From the NCBI GenBank assembly GCA_964384915.1, contig CAYLMA010000004.1, positions 1 through 64,000 on the forward strand: a stretch of 64,000 bases of DNA, read 5' to 3'. Each line of letters begins with the position of its first letter. Positions within the stretch are counted from its first letter, which is position 1. Under the pieces are notes generated by a model that was not told the origin of the DNA, did not search any database, and worked only from the letters and a program-made list of their open reading frames with translations. Of the stretch, positions 16,193 through 25,473 are shown piece by piece. The position numbers and the translations under genes were made by a program. This DNA is from Sulfurimicrobium sp964384915 (lineage in GTDB: Bacteria > Pseudomonadota > Gammaproteobacteria > Burkholderiales > Sulfuricellaceae).

Positions 16193-16693
16193 TTATTTCT
16201 CTGAAAGCGCCTTGAGCACTTTTTCGGTCACATCGATACGATGGCTGGCATACACGGCTTCCTGCAGAATAAGGTCGAATTTCTCGCTCTCGGCAATGGC
16301 GATGATCGCCTTGTTGGCACGCTCCTGAACGGCGGAAAGCTCCTCGTTGCGGCGCAGGTTGAGATCTTCGCGGAATTCACGCTGGGAACGCTGGAAATCC
16401 CGGTTCAGGTTGGCAAGGTCACGCTCCTTGTTGCGTCGTTCGGTCTCGCTGATGGTTACGCCTTCCCGTTCCAGGTATGCCTGCAGATCCTTGGCCTGTT
16501 TCGCCATCTTTTGCAGTTCCTGATCGCGGACAGCAAATTCTTTTTCCAGTTTCTTCTGCGCCTTCTGGGCAGGCGCCGCCTCGCGGAACACGCGCTCGGT
16601 ATTGACAAAACCGATCTTGAATTCGGTTGCGGCAGCCACGGCACCGATGTGCATCAGTGACAAGGCAAGTATCGTCAAGCCAATCTTTTTCAC
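16193..16693 (-). CDS. skp: Periplasmic chaperone Skp/OmpH
   Basis: Skp is a periplasmic trimeric chaperone that holds unfolded outer-membrane proteins for BamA. The 166-residue product has a signal peptide (MKKIGLTILALSLMHIGAVAA), then the core strand FKIGFVNTERVFREA and long charged coiled-coil arms (about 45-130) with repeated K/E/R/Q. A short C-terminal strand (FDLILQEAVYASHRIDVTEKVL) closes the body domain. It lies 17 bases after bamA and upstream of lpxD, the usual order. Confidence 0.94.
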   Translation of the reverse strand: MKKIGLTILALSLMHIGAVAAATEFKIGFVNTERVFREAAPAQKAQKKLEKEFAVRDQELQKMAKQAKDLQAYLEREGVTISETERRNKERDLANLNRDFQRSQREFREDLNLRRNEELSAVQERANKAIIAIAESEKFDLILQEAVYASHRIDVTEKVLKALSEK

Positions 16694-16710
16694 TTAAATT
16701 CTCCTAAATC

Positions 16711-18987
16711 TTAAAATACGGTACCCATCTGGAACTGGAACACTTCGGTTTTGTCACCTTCTTTCTTGTTAAGCGCGCGCGCCAGGCTAAATTTCAGCGG
16801 GCCGATGGGGGAAAACCAACTCAGCGAAAGGCCGCCTGCGTAGCGCATCTCGCCAACATCGATTTTATCGCCCTTGCCAAACACCATGCCGCCATCCACG
16901 AATACGCCCAGACGAACGGATTTGTCGGCTGACAGGCCAGGGAAGGGGAACATCAATTCCGCTGTGCCCACGATACGGCTGGTGCCGCCCACTGCATTGT
17001 TGAATTCATCGCGCGGTCCAAGTGAACTGGTGCGGTAACCGCGCACCGAACCTATGCCGCCCGCGTAGAAGTTCTTGAAGAAGGGCAGCGACTTGTTGCC
17101 GTAGCCATCGGCATAGCCCACTTCTCCATTCAGCAGCAAGGTATAGTTCCTGGCAAAAGTTTGCAGATGCTGGTGCTGGTAGGAAAGCTTGTAATACTCC
17201 AGATCCAATCCCGGCAATCCGACTTCTCCGTATATGCGCTGCAGGCTACCGCTCGTGGGGTAAAGCAGGCTATCGCGCGTATCACGTGCCCAACCCAGGT
17301 CCGCACGGGCGGTTTTGACGCTGTCGCCAAACAGGTTCACAAAGTCGATGAAGCGCTGCGCGCTGTTTGCGTCCACCGTGGTATCAATTTTTTCCAGCGC
17401 CAGCCCCATGCTGACAGTATCTTTTTCATTCAAAGGGATGCCAAAGCGGATGCCGCCGCCCAGCGTCGAGGTTTTATAACTACTGATAGTAGACAGGCGT
17501 GACGGATTGAGGTCGCGCTTGTATACATCGAAGCCGCGGCTTACCCCATTATCGGTGAAATAGGGGTTGGTGTAGGACAGTGAGTAAATCTTGTTGATAC
17601 TGCCGCTGTTAATCTGCGCGGCAAGAAAATTACCGCTGCCGAACACGTTCTGTTGCGATATCGATCCACTCAGCACAATGCCCTGCGAACTGGAAAATCC
17701 GGCACCGGCCATGATGCTGCCTGTCGGCTTTTCGACCACGCTGTAATTCAGGTCCACCTGGTCCGTGGTTCCCGGAACAGCGGGTGTTTCGACGTTGACA
17801 TCGGAAAAATACCCCAGCCGCTGCAGCCTTTCGCGCGAGCGCGTAATCTTGTCAGCCGCATACCAGCCGCCCTCGATCTGGCGCATTTCGCGCCGCAGCA
17901 CTTCATCGCGGGTCTTGGTATTGCCGGCCATGTTGATGCGCCGCACATAGACGCGACGACCCGGATCGAGGAAAAAGGTGAAGGCCGCCGTGCCTTTTTC
18001 CTTATTGATTTCAGGAACCGCGTTGACGTTGGCGAAGGCGTAACCATCATTACCCAGGCGGTCGCTGATGGCCTTGCTGGATTCGGTCAGCTTCTCGCGC
18101 GAAAAGACATCACCGGCCCTCACTTTGATCAGCTTATTGAGTTCCTCTTCCGGAGCCAGCAACTCTCCCGCCAACTTGACATCGGAAATCGTGTACTTTG
18201 TACCTTCAAACACATTGATGGTGATGTAAATATCGTTCTTGTCGGGTGAAATCGAAACCTGGGTGGATACCACATTGAATTCGAGGTAACCGCGGTTCAG
18301 ATAGAAGGAGCGCAGCGATTCCAGATCCGCGGACAACTTCTGCTTGGAATACTGGTCGTTTTTGCTGTACCAGGTCATCCAGCCCGAGGTGGAGAGCACG
18401 AACTGCTCAAGCAATTCCTTTTCCTTGAAGGTTTCATTGCCCACGATGTTGATCTGCTTGATCTTGGCGATTTCACCTTCAGAAATATCGAAGCTGATCG
18501 CTACGCGGTTGCGCTCCAGCGGCGTTACCGTGGTAGTAATGGTCACGCCATATTTGCCGCGGCTGAAATATTGCCGCTTCAATTCCTGCTCGGCGCGATC
18601 GAGCAAAGCCTTGTCAAAAATCTTGGATTCAGCCAGACCGGCCATTTTAAGGCCATCCTTGAGCTGCTCCTTGCTGAATTCCTTGCTGCCGACAATGTCC
18701 ACCTGGGCAATCGCCGGACGTTCCTGCACCACCACCACCAGCACGCCATTATCCGACTCCAGGCGCACATCCTTGAAAAACCCGGTGGCATAAAGCGCCT
18801 TGATCGCTGCGGCCACCCTTTCATCATCCAGCGTGTCCCCCACCTTGACCGGAAGATAGCTGAATACAGTACCGGCTTCAGTACGCTGAATGCCTTCCAC
18901 GCGAATATCCTTGACCACAACGGGTTCAATGGCGGCAGCGGAAGACGCGTACAGAGCGGCGATCAGCAACGGGATGAGTTTTTTCAT
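16711..18987 (-). CDS. bamA: Outer membrane protein assembly factor BamA
   Basis: BamA folds and inserts beta-barrel proteins in the outer membrane. The 758-residue precursor has a signal peptide (MKKLIPLLIAALYASSAAA), five POTRA domains over about 20-420 (from VVKDIRVEGIQRTEAGTVFSYLP), and a 16-stranded barrel ending in FQMGTVF with the C-terminal phenylalanine used as the assembly signal. The lid loop contains GSVRGYRTSSLGPRD (VRGY/F motif). The start shares a base with the rseP stop (TAATG). Confidence 0.97.
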   Translation of the reverse strand: MKKLIPLLIAALYASSAAAIEPVVVKDIRVEGIQRTEAGTVFSYLPVKVGDTLDDERVAAAIKALYATGFFKDVRLESDNGVLVVVVQERPAIAQVDIVGSKEFSKEQLKDGLKMAGLAESKIFDKALLDRAEQELKRQYFSRGKYGVTITTTVTPLERNRVAISFDISEGEIAKIKQINIVGNETFKEKELLEQFVLSTSGWMTWYSKNDQYSKQKLSADLESLRSFYLNRGYLEFNVVSTQVSISPDKNDIYITINVFEGTKYTISDVKLAGELLAPEEELNKLIKVRAGDVFSREKLTESSKAISDRLGNDGYAFANVNAVPEINKEKGTAAFTFFLDPGRRVYVRRINMAGNTKTRDEVLRREMRQIEGGWYAADKITRSRERLQRLGYFSDVNVETPAVPGTTDQVDLNYSVVEKPTGSIMAGAGFSSSQGIVLSGSISQQNVFGSGNFLAAQINSGSINKIYSLSYTNPYFTDNGVSRGFDVYKRDLNPSRLSTISSYKTSTLGGGIRFGIPLNEKDTVSMGLALEKIDTTVDANSAQRFIDFVNLFGDSVKTARADLGWARDTRDSLLYPTSGSLQRIYGEVGLPGLDLEYYKLSYQHQHLQTFARNYTLLLNGEVGYADGYGNKSLPFFKNFYAGGIGSVRGYRTSSLGPRDEFNNAVGGTSRIVGTAELMFPFPGLSADKSVRLGVFVDGGMVFGKGDKIDVGEMRYAGGLSLSWFSPIGPLKFSLARALNKKEGDKTEVFQFQMGTVF

Positions 18988-20354
18988 TATTGGCCGGAAA
19001 GCAAACGGTTAATATCGTTGTAAAAGGCGAAAGCCATGAGCGCCATCAAAAGCGCCATCCCGGCCTGCTGGCCGATTTCCATGGCACGCTCAGAAACAGG
19101 GCTTCCCTTCAGGATTTCGGCCATATAATACATCAAATGCCCACCATCCAATAAGGGGATGGGCAACAAATTGAGCACGCCCAGACTGATGCTGATCAAT
19201 GCCAGAAAGCTCAGGTAGGGCAGCCAGCCCATATGCGCCGACTGGCCGGCATAATCCGCAATCGTGATGGGGCCGCTGATGTTCTTGAGCGACACCTGCC
19301 CCACCACCATGCGGCCCAGCATATTCAGGCTGAACACCGAGGTATCCCAGGTTTTGTGCAGCGCCGCGCCCAGCGCCTTAAACGGCGGGTAACGTACTTC
19401 GGTCAGGAGCTTTTTGCCCAGTTCTGCATCCAACTCAGGCGCAGCGCCTATTTTCCCCACCGTCTTGCTCTGTTCGGTCGCGGCTGAAGGCGTCACCTGG
19501 ATTTCCAATAACCGCTTGCCGCGCTGGACTTCAAATGCCAGGGCACGTTCAGGATGATCTCTCACCCACTGCACCAGGTCCTCCCAGCGCGCCACGGGCT
19601 TGCCATTGACCGCTGTAATTTCGTCCCCCGGTTGCAGGCCGGCCTTCTCCCCCGCCCCATCTGGCACCAGCTTGCCGATGACTGGCCGCACTAAAGGGCG
19701 AAAAGGGGTCAATCCCAATTTTCCAAGAAAGTCGCCATCCAGATCATCCGCCGTCAGGCTCGCGGTTTCCAGAATACGAAATTGGATTTCTCCGCGATCA
19801 TTGCGCGTCTCGATTCTCACGCCCTGCTTGCTCATGACCAGCTTGAGCAGCATCCAGCGCGCATCCTGCCACGTCACCACGGGCTCCCCGTCAATCGAAG
19901 CCATCACCTCCCCAGGCTGGAAACCGGCCACCGCAGCCGGGCTGCCTGAAGCGGGCTGGCCCAGCACAGGCTTCAAGCCCGGCACCCCGCTAATGAACAG
20001 GAACCAGTACAAGGCGATTGCAAGCAGGAAATTGGCCGCCGGCCCGGCCGCAACAATGAGGATGCGGCGCCACACCGATTGGCGGTTGAAGGCGCGCGCC
20101 AGCTCGTGGGGCGCAACCTCTCCCTCGCGCTCGTCCAGCATCTTGACGTAGCCCCCCAGAGGAAAAGCGGCCAACGCCCATTCCGTGCCGTCGCGGCCCG
20201 ATTTCCAGACGGCGAGAGGCTTGCCGAAGCCAATCGAAAAGCGCAGCACTTTCACGCCGCACCAGCGCGCCACCCAGTAGTGCCCCAATTCGTGCACCAC
20301 GATCAGGATGCCCAGAGCCAGGGCAAAGGCGGCAAGGGTAAAAAGCAGGCTCAT
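18987..20354 (-). CDS. rseP: Site-2 zinc protease RseP
   Basis: RseP is an inner-membrane intramembrane protease that cuts the anti-sigma factor RseA in the sigma-E envelope stress response. The 455-residue protein has the metal motif HELGHYWVARW in helix 1, two periplasmic PDZ domains (about 115-200 and 210-290; GDEITAVNGKPV marks the second) and the C-terminal NLLPIPLLDGGHL, which supplies the third zinc ligand. It is tightly packed between dxr (3 bases) and bamA (overlap). Confidence 0.96.
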   Translation of the reverse strand: MSLLFTLAAFALALGILIVVHELGHYWVARWCGVKVLRFSIGFGKPLAVWKSGRDGTEWALAAFPLGGYVKMLDEREGEVAPHELARAFNRQSVWRRILIVAAGPAANFLLAIALYWFLFISGVPGLKPVLGQPASGSPAAVAGFQPGEVMASIDGEPVVTWQDARWMLLKLVMSKQGVRIETRNDRGEIQFRILETASLTADDLDGDFLGKLGLTPFRPLVRPVIGKLVPDGAGEKAGLQPGDEITAVNGKPVARWEDLVQWVRDHPERALAFEVQRGKRLLEIQVTPSAATEQSKTVGKIGAAPELDAELGKKLLTEVRYPPFKALGAALHKTWDTSVFSLNMLGRMVVGQVSLKNISGPITIADYAGQSAHMGWLPYLSFLALISISLGVLNLLPIPLLDGGHLMYYMAEILKGSPVSERAMEIGQQAGMALLMALMAFAFYNDINRLLSGQ

Positions 20355-20357
20355 GTT

Positions 20358-21590
20358 TTAAGTGAAGTGTGAAGAGTGAAGAGTGAAAGGTGAATGGCTG
20401 GTATTTCCCTGGCTGTGGATGCTTTGCATAGCGATTTCGCGCGCCAGTTGATCGGCTTGCTGCACGTCTTCCAGGCAAGTTACCGGCCCCGAACTGATCT
20501 GCTCCAGCGCATGCTCGATCACCGACGGAATGCCCAGGAAAGGCAGTTTTTCATCGAGAAAGGCCGCCACCGCCACTTCATTGGCCGCATTGAGGATCGC
20601 CGGCGCAGTCCCGCCAGAGCGCAGGGCCTGATACGCCAGGTCCAGGCAGCGGAAACGCGCCAGGTCCGGCGCCTCGAAATCCAGGCGGGCGATCTTGAAC
20701 AGGTCGAGCGGCGAAACGCCTGCATTGATACGTTCCGGAAAACCCAACGCAAAGGCAATCGGGGTACGCATGTCGGGATTGCCAAGCTGGGCCAGTACCG
20801 AACCGTCCGCATACTCCACCATGGAATGAATCACGCTCTGCGGATGAACCACCACCTGGATCTGGTCTGCGGGCGCGTCGAACAGCCAGTGGGCCTCGAT
20901 GACTTCCAGCCCCTTGTTCATCATGCTGGCCGAGTCCACCGAAATCTTGCGCCCCATCGACCAGTTGGGATGGGCACAGGCCTGGGCCGGCGTCACATGT
21001 GCCAGCGCGGACAGGGGCTGAGTGCGGAATGGACCGCCGGAAGCCGTGAGCAGGATGCGCGTTACGCCGACGGCATCCAGTCCGCGCCCGAAATCTCGCG
21101 GCAGGGACTGGAAAATGGCATTGTGCTCGCTGTCGATCGGCAGCAATTCTGAGCCGCTTTCCCGCACCGCATCCATGAACACGCGGCCGGACATCACCAG
21201 CGTCTCTTTGTTGGCGAGCAGAATCTTCTTGCCGGCCCGCGCCGCAGCCAGCGACGGCCGCAAGCCGGCCGCGCCGACAATCGCCGCCATGACGCTATCC
21301 ACCTGGGGCAGGGATGAGACCCGCTCCAGCGCCTCGACACCATGCAGCACCTCGGTTGCCAGGCCGGCCGCCGTGATTTTCGACTGCAATTGCTGCGCAG
21401 CATCCGCGTCCAGCAATACCGCGAATTCCGGTTCGAACTGCCGGCACTGCTGGAACAGTTTATCAACCTGGGAATTTGCCGTCAGCGCAACCACCCGGAA
21501 CAGTTCGGGGTGGCGTGCAATGACGTCCAGAGTACTGACGCCAATCGATCCGGTGGAACCCAGTACAGTGATTTTTTGTATATCGGCCAT
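20358..21590 (-). CDS. dxr: 1-deoxy-D-xylulose 5-phosphate reductoisomerase
   Basis: Dxr converts DXP to MEP using NADPH, committing carbon to isoprenoids through the MEP pathway. The 410-residue product has the NADPH loop VLGSTGSIGVSTLD, the stretch ANKETLVMSG, the metal/substrate part LPIDSEHNAIFQ, TASGGPFRT, and HPNWSMGRKISVDSASMMNKGLE. The normal C-terminal helix ends near ADQLAREIAMQSI. The last 15 or so residues (SPFTLHSSHFT in outline) are translated from a GTGAA-type repeat (20361-20394), so the tail is probably non-native and dispensable. Confidence 0.96.
   Translation of the reverse strand: MADIQKITVLGSTGSIGVSTLDVIARHPELFRVVALTANSQVDKLFQQCRQFEPEFAVLLDADAAQQLQSKITAAGLATEVLHGVEALERVSSLPQVDSVMAAIVGAAGLRPSLAAARAGKKILLANKETLVMSGRVFMDAVRESGSELLPIDSEHNAIFQSLPRDFGRGLDAVGVTRILLTASGGPFRTQPLSALAHVTPAQACAHPNWSMGRKISVDSASMMNKGLEVIEAHWLFDAPADQIQVVVHPQSVIHSMVEYADGSVLAQLGNPDMRTPIAFALGFPERINAGVSPLDLFKIARLDFEAPDLARFRCLDLAYQALRSGGTAPAILNAANEVAVAAFLDEKLPFLGIPSVIEHALEQISSGPVTCLEDVQQADQLAREIAMQSIHSQGNTSHSPFTLHSSHFT
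20361..20394. repeat. GTGAA-type repeat at the dxr 3' end
   Basis: Plus-strand AGTGAAGTGTGAAGAGTGAA and following units are six degenerate 7-base copies of the AGTGAAG type. The element starts directly after the rseP start region and runs through the end of dxr, providing its last codons. Related GTGAA/GTGAGG-rich elements occur at 28651-28731 and 44017-44098. Confidence 0.7.
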
Positions 21591-21592
21591 GA

Positions 21593-22387
21593 TCAGAAAG
21601 TGGAAACCCCTGAAACAAAATAAAGCGCCGCAGCCAGAGGCAAGGCAGAAGTCAAACCGTCAATGCGGTCCAGCACACCCCCATGTCCGGGCAGAATATG
21701 GCCACTATCCTTGACCCCCGCCTGGCGCTTGAGCCAGGATTCGAATAAATCGCCCACCACGCTCAAGCTTGCCATGGCCAGCAACAGGGCAAAGCCCGGG
21801 CAAGGCACGCCCAGAACACCTTCAAGCGCCAGCCACAGCGCGCCGTACAGCGTCACCCCCAGGAGACCGCCTACTACGCCTTCCCAGGTTTTCCCGGGGC
21901 TGATGGAAGGCGCCAGCTTATGTTTTCCGAACCGCCTCCCGGCAAAATAGGCACCAATGTCCGCCACCGACACCACCGCCATCAGGCCGAACAGCAGCGC
22001 CGGGCGCATGGCATGAAAATCCATCAGGGCAAACCAGGTGGGAAACAGCACCAGCCAGCCCGTTGCAGCCAGTAGAGCCGGATGGCGCACCTTCCAGCCG
22101 AGCAGCAGCCAGGGCAGAGCCAGCAGCAGCCAGAAAGCGATTGCGACGAGGTAGACTTCTTCCACCCGCGTTTTCAGGGAAAAAAAGGCCAGGCCGAATA
22201 TGAGGGTCAGCGCCAGGTAAGCCCATCGTCCGGCTTTTGGATAAGCGGCGATGGCGCCCCATTCCCAGGCGCCAATGGCAATCACGCCCAGGGTCAGCCA
22301 GCCCCAGTAAAGGCTGGGCAGGTAAAACAGCCCGAACAGAACACCGAACAGCAGGGCAAAAGCGGTGATCACACGGGTTTTAAGCAT
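21593..22387 (-). CDS. cdsA: Phosphatidate cytidylyltransferase
   Basis: CdsA makes CDP-diacylglycerol from phosphatidic acid and CTP, the branch point for all phospholipids. The 264-residue integral membrane protein has about seven or eight helices. The CTP-transferase signature ESWLKRQAGVKDSG...PGHGGVLDRIDGL is near the C-terminus, and DIGAYFAGRRFGKHKLAPSISPGKTWEG precedes it. It overlaps uppS by 8 bases and is 2 bases from dxr, so it belongs to the same transcript. Confidence 0.96.
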   Translation of the reverse strand: MLKTRVITAFALLFGVLFGLFYLPSLYWGWLTLGVIAIGAWEWGAIAAYPKAGRWAYLALTLIFGLAFFSLKTRVEEVYLVAIAFWLLLALPWLLLGWKVRHPALLAATGWLVLFPTWFALMDFHAMRPALLFGLMAVVSVADIGAYFAGRRFGKHKLAPSISPGKTWEGVVGGLLGVTLYGALWLALEGVLGVPCPGFALLLAMASLSVVGDLFESWLKRQAGVKDSGHILPGHGGVLDRIDGLTSALPLAAALYFVSGVSTF

Positions 22388-23135
22388 GGCTCTTCAACTG
22401 CTCGCTGGTGCGCCCGAAGCGGCGTTCGCGCTGCTGGTAGGAGTGAATCGCGCGGTCCAGTTCTTTAGCATCAAAATCAGGCCACAGCACATCCGTGAAA
22501 TACAGCTCCGCGTATGCCAATTGCCACAACAGGAAATTGCTGATGCGCTGCTCGCCGCCGGTGCGGATGAACAGATCGGGCTCGGGCGCGTAGGGCATGG
22601 AAAGGTAAGGCTGCAAATCGGCCTCGTCAAAACCGGCAGCCAGTTCGGGGCGGGCCCTCAGCATGGCTTGCACGGCCTGCATGATATCCCAGCGGCCGCC
22701 GTAGTTTGCGGCGATGGTCAGCGTCAATTTTGAATTGTTCGCGGTGAGCGCTTCGGAATTCCGCACCAGCTCGACCAGGCGCGGTTCAAAACGGGACAGG
22801 TCGCCGATGACCTGGAGGCGGACGCCATTCTGGTGCAGCTTGCTGACTTCTTTTTCCAAAGCCAGCATGAAAAGCTGCATCAGGAAGGAAACTTCCTCCT
22901 CTGGACGGCGCCAGTTCTCGCTGCTGAAAGCAAACAGGGTGAGGTATTCCACGCCCAGTTCGATGCAGGACTTGACCATCTCCCGCACCGTTTCAACGCC
23001 GCGCTTGTGCCCCATGACGCGCGGAAAATGACGCTTCTTCGCCCAGCGTCCATTGCCATCCATGATAATGGCGATGTGGCGGGGAATGTGCGACACCGCG
23101 GGAATTTCGCGGGTCGAGCTTTTTGAATGGGCCAC
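22380..23135 (-). CDS. uppS: Undecaprenyl diphosphate synthase (cis-prenyltransferase)
   Basis: UppS extends farnesyl-PP with eight isopentenyl units to make the lipid carrier for peptidoglycan. The 251-residue protein has IAIIMDGNGRWAKKR at the N-terminus with the catalytic Asp/Asn, HKRGVETVREMV, LTLFAFSSENWRRP, and the C-terminal PDLFIRTGGEQRISNFLLWQLAYAELYF. All are diagnostic for cis-prenyltransferases. It follows frr by 10 bases. Confidence 0.97.
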   Translation of the reverse strand: MAHSKSSTREIPAVSHIPRHIAIIMDGNGRWAKKRHFPRVMGHKRGVETVREMVKSCIELGVEYLTLFAFSSENWRRPEEEVSFLMQLFMLALEKEVSKLHQNGVRLQVIGDLSRFEPRLVELVRNSEALTANNSKLTLTIAANYGGRWDIMQAVQAMLRARPELAAGFDEADLQPYLSMPYAPEPDLFIRTGGEQRISNFLLWQLAYAELYFTDVLWPDFDAKELDRAIHSYQQRERRFGRTSEQLKSHA

Positions 23136-23145
23136 TAGATCTGGC

Positions 23146-23703
23146 TCAAATGGCCATCAACTCAGTTTCTTTGACCTGCAGCATCTTGTCCACTTCCGCC
23201 ACGTAGCGGTCAGTGATTTTCTGGATGTCATCCTGGGCACGGCGATCATCATCCTCGCTGATCTCCTTGTCCTTGAGCAAATCCTTGAGGTGCGCATTGG
23301 CATCGCGGCGAATGTTGCGGATCGCCACTTTGGCGCCCTCGCCTTCGTGCTTGACTACCTTGATCAACTCGCGGCGCCGTTCTTCAGTCAGGGCTGGCAT
23401 CGGCACCCGTATCAGGTCACCCTGCGAGGCAGGGTTCAATCCCAGGTCTGAATCACGGATAGCACGTTCCACAGCGCCCACCATTTTCTTTTCCCATGGC
23501 GCCACGCCGATGGTGCGCGAATCGATCAGCGTCACGTTGGCGATTTGGTTGATCGCCGTCGGGTTGCCATAATAATCGACCATCACGTGATCAAGAATGC
23601 CGGTATGCGCCCGCCCCGTGCGCACCTTGGCCAGATCGGCCCTGAGTGCCTCAAGGGATTTCTGCATCTTCTGCTCGGCAGTTTTTTTAAGGTCTGAAAT
23701 CAT
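23146..23703 (-). CDS. frr: Ribosome recycling factor
   Basis: RRF works with EF-G to split post-termination ribosomes. The 185-residue product starts MISDLKKTAEQKMQKSLEAL and contains VRTGRAH, YYGNPTAINQIANVT, WEKKMVGAVERAI and RRRELIKVVK. The ATG at 23703 fits the family; an upstream in-frame start adds eight non-family residues. The 130-base gap to pyrH is filled by a C-rich repeat element. Confidence 0.97.
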   Translation of the reverse strand: MISDLKKTAEQKMQKSLEALRADLAKVRTGRAHTGILDHVMVDYYGNPTAINQIANVTLIDSRTIGVAPWEKKMVGAVERAIRDSDLGLNPASQGDLIRVPMPALTEERRRELIKVVKHEGEGAKVAIRNIRRDANAHLKDLLKDKEISEDDDRRAQDDIQKITDRYVAEVDKMLQVKETELMAI

Positions 23704-23711
23704 ATTCAAGC

Positions 23712-23830
23712 TTCCTTTTAACCCCACCCCCCTTGTCAGGAGCGACTCCCCGATCTCCCCTCCCCGATCTACCCCTCCCCTGAGAAGGGGAGGATGGGAG
23801 GGGTTGGGAGGATGGGAGGGGTTGGGATGT
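23712..23830. repeat. C-rich repeat element with perfect 18-base tandem duplication between pyrH and frr
   Basis: The gap contains TCCCCGATCT twice (23747-23756, 23761-23770). CCCCTCCCCTGAGAAGGGGAGG can fold as a hairpin, and two adjacent perfect 18-base copies of AGGATGGGAGGGGTTGGG follow (23791-23808, 23809-23826). It looks like a dispersed CCCCTCCC palindrome that has expanded by slippage. It lies inside the pyrH-frr transcript. Confidence 0.7.
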
Positions 23831-23833
23831 GGA

Positions 23834-24550
23834 TTAGCAATAAACCCGCGTGCCTTCGTCCTCGCCCATGACCACGCGCTTCAACGCGCCCGGTTTGAAA
23901 ATGCTGAACACGGCTAGCGGCATGCTCTGGTCGCGGCACAGGGCCAGCGCGGTCGCATCCATGACCTTGAGGTTGCGGGCAATCGCCTCGTCGAAACTGA
24001 GCTGCTGATAGCGCATGGCTTCCGGGTTGGTTTTCGGATCGTCGGTGTAAACGCCGTCCACCTTGGTGGCCTTGAGCACGATTTCCGCTCCGACTTCCAT
24101 GCCGCGCAAGGCGGCTGCGGTGTCGGTAGTGAAAAATGGATTGCCGGTGCCTGCACCGAAAATCACCACCTTGCCTTCTTCCAGGTAGCGGATGGCCTTG
24201 CCGCGAATGTAAGGCTCGGCCACTGCTTCGATGGCCAATGCGGTTTGCACCCGGCTCACCAGGCCAATTTGACGCATGGCGTCCTGCAGTGCGAGGGCAT
24301 TCATGACCGTGGCCAGCATGCCCATGTAATCTGCGGTGGCGCGATCCATCCCGGCAGCGCCGGGAGCCACGCCACGAAAAATATTGCCGCCACCGATGAC
24401 CACGCCCACCTGCACGCCCATGCGCACCACTTCGGCCACTTCCCCGACAATGCGATCGATGGTGGGACGGTTGATTCCATAGCTGTCCTCGCCCATCAGG
24501 GCTTCGCCGGACAGCTTGAGCATGATGCGTTTGTAGGCGGGGGCGGTCAT
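23834..24550 (-). CDS. pyrH: Uridylate kinase
   Basis: PyrH phosphorylates UMP to UDP. It belongs to the amino acid kinase family and is GTP-activated and UTP-inhibited. The 238-residue product starts MTAPAYKRIMLKLSGEALMG and has VVIGGGNIFRG, MDRATADYMGMLATVMNALALQD, GTGNPFFTTDTAAALR and ATKVDGVYTDDPK. It follows tsf by 3 bases. Confidence 0.97.
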   Translation of the reverse strand: MTAPAYKRIMLKLSGEALMGEDSYGINRPTIDRIVGEVAEVVRMGVQVGVVIGGGNIFRGVAPGAAGMDRATADYMGMLATVMNALALQDAMRQIGLVSRVQTALAIEAVAEPYIRGKAIRYLEEGKVVIFGAGTGNPFFTTDTAAALRGMEVGAEIVLKATKVDGVYTDDPKTNPEAMRYQQLSFDEAIARNLKVMDATALALCRDQSMPLAVFSIFKPGALKRVVMGEDEGTRVYC

Positions 24551-24553
24551 GGT

Positions 24554-25438
24554 TTACACCTTCGCTGCGGCAGCGACTTCAGCGGCGTAATCCACCACTT
24601 TCTTCTCGATGCCCTCGCCCACGATGAACATCTGGAACGCCGTCACGGTCGCGCCCTTGCTCTTCAGCAACTGCTCGACCGTCTGCTTGCCGTCTTCGGC
24701 CTTGACGAAAACCTGGCCCATGAGCGTCACTTCCTTCAGGAACTTCTGCACGGTACCCTCGGCAATCTTCTCCAGCATCGCTTCCGGCTTGCCTGCCTCG
24801 CGCGCCTTTTCGATCGCGATGCGATGCTCGGTGGCGATCTCTTCCGGGTTCACGCCGGAAGCATCGATGGACTTCGGCTTGCTCGCCGCGATGTGCATGG
24901 CGATGTCCTTGCCCAGTTGCTCGTCGCCGCCGGTGCTGTCCACCATCACGCCGATGCGTGTGCCGTGCAGGTAGGTGGTCAGCTTGCCGGAAGTCTCGGC
25001 GCGCACCAGGCGGCGCAGGGCGATGTTCTCGCCCAGCTTCATGATCAAGGCCTGGCGGGTTTCTTCCACGGTCTGGCCGGAAGGCAGCTTGGCAGCAGCC
25101 AGCGTGTCGATATCTTCAATCCCCTGCTCGGCGACCATTTGAGCCAGCGCCTTGGCGAAGGCGGCAAAATCTTCGTTTTTGGAGACGAAGTCGGTTTCGC
25201 AATTCACTTCCACCAGCGCGCCCTTGTGGCCGTCGGCGCTGATAAAGCTGCCCACGATACCTTCCGCGGCCACACGGCTGGCGGCCTTGTTGGCCTTGGC
25301 GCCGCTCTTGATGCGCAGCAGCTCTTCCGCAGCTTTCATGTCGCCGGCCGTCTCGGTCAGCGCCTTCTTGCATTCCATCATGCCCAAGCCGGTCAGCTCG
25401 CGCAGTTCCTTAACCATACCTGCGGTAATGTCCGCCAT
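24554..25438 (-). CDS. tsf: Elongation factor Ts
   Basis: EF-Ts is the nucleotide exchange factor of EF-Tu. The 294-residue product begins MADITAGMVKELRELTGLGMMECKKAL and contains the contact motif KNEDF-like 'NCETDFVSKNEDF' plus the later VQKFLKEVTLMGQVFV. The ATG at 25438 has an AGGAG site; a TTG two codons earlier is less likely. A strong terminator-like hairpin separates it from rpsB, so it may receive reduced read-through or have its own promoter. Confidence 0.97.
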   Translation of the reverse strand: MADITAGMVKELRELTGLGMMECKKALTETAGDMKAAEELLRIKSGAKANKAASRVAAEGIVGSFISADGHKGALVEVNCETDFVSKNEDFAAFAKALAQMVAEQGIEDIDTLAAAKLPSGQTVEETRQALIMKLGENIALRRLVRAETSGKLTTYLHGTRIGVMVDSTGGDEQLGKDIAMHIAASKPKSIDASGVNPEEIATEHRIAIEKAREAGKPEAMLEKIAEGTVQKFLKEVTLMGQVFVKAEDGKQTVEQLLKSKGATVTAFQMFIVGEGIEKKVVDYAAEVAAAAKV

Positions 25439-25473
25439 ATTCAAACTCCTAGATTTCTTAAATATCCAAAGCT

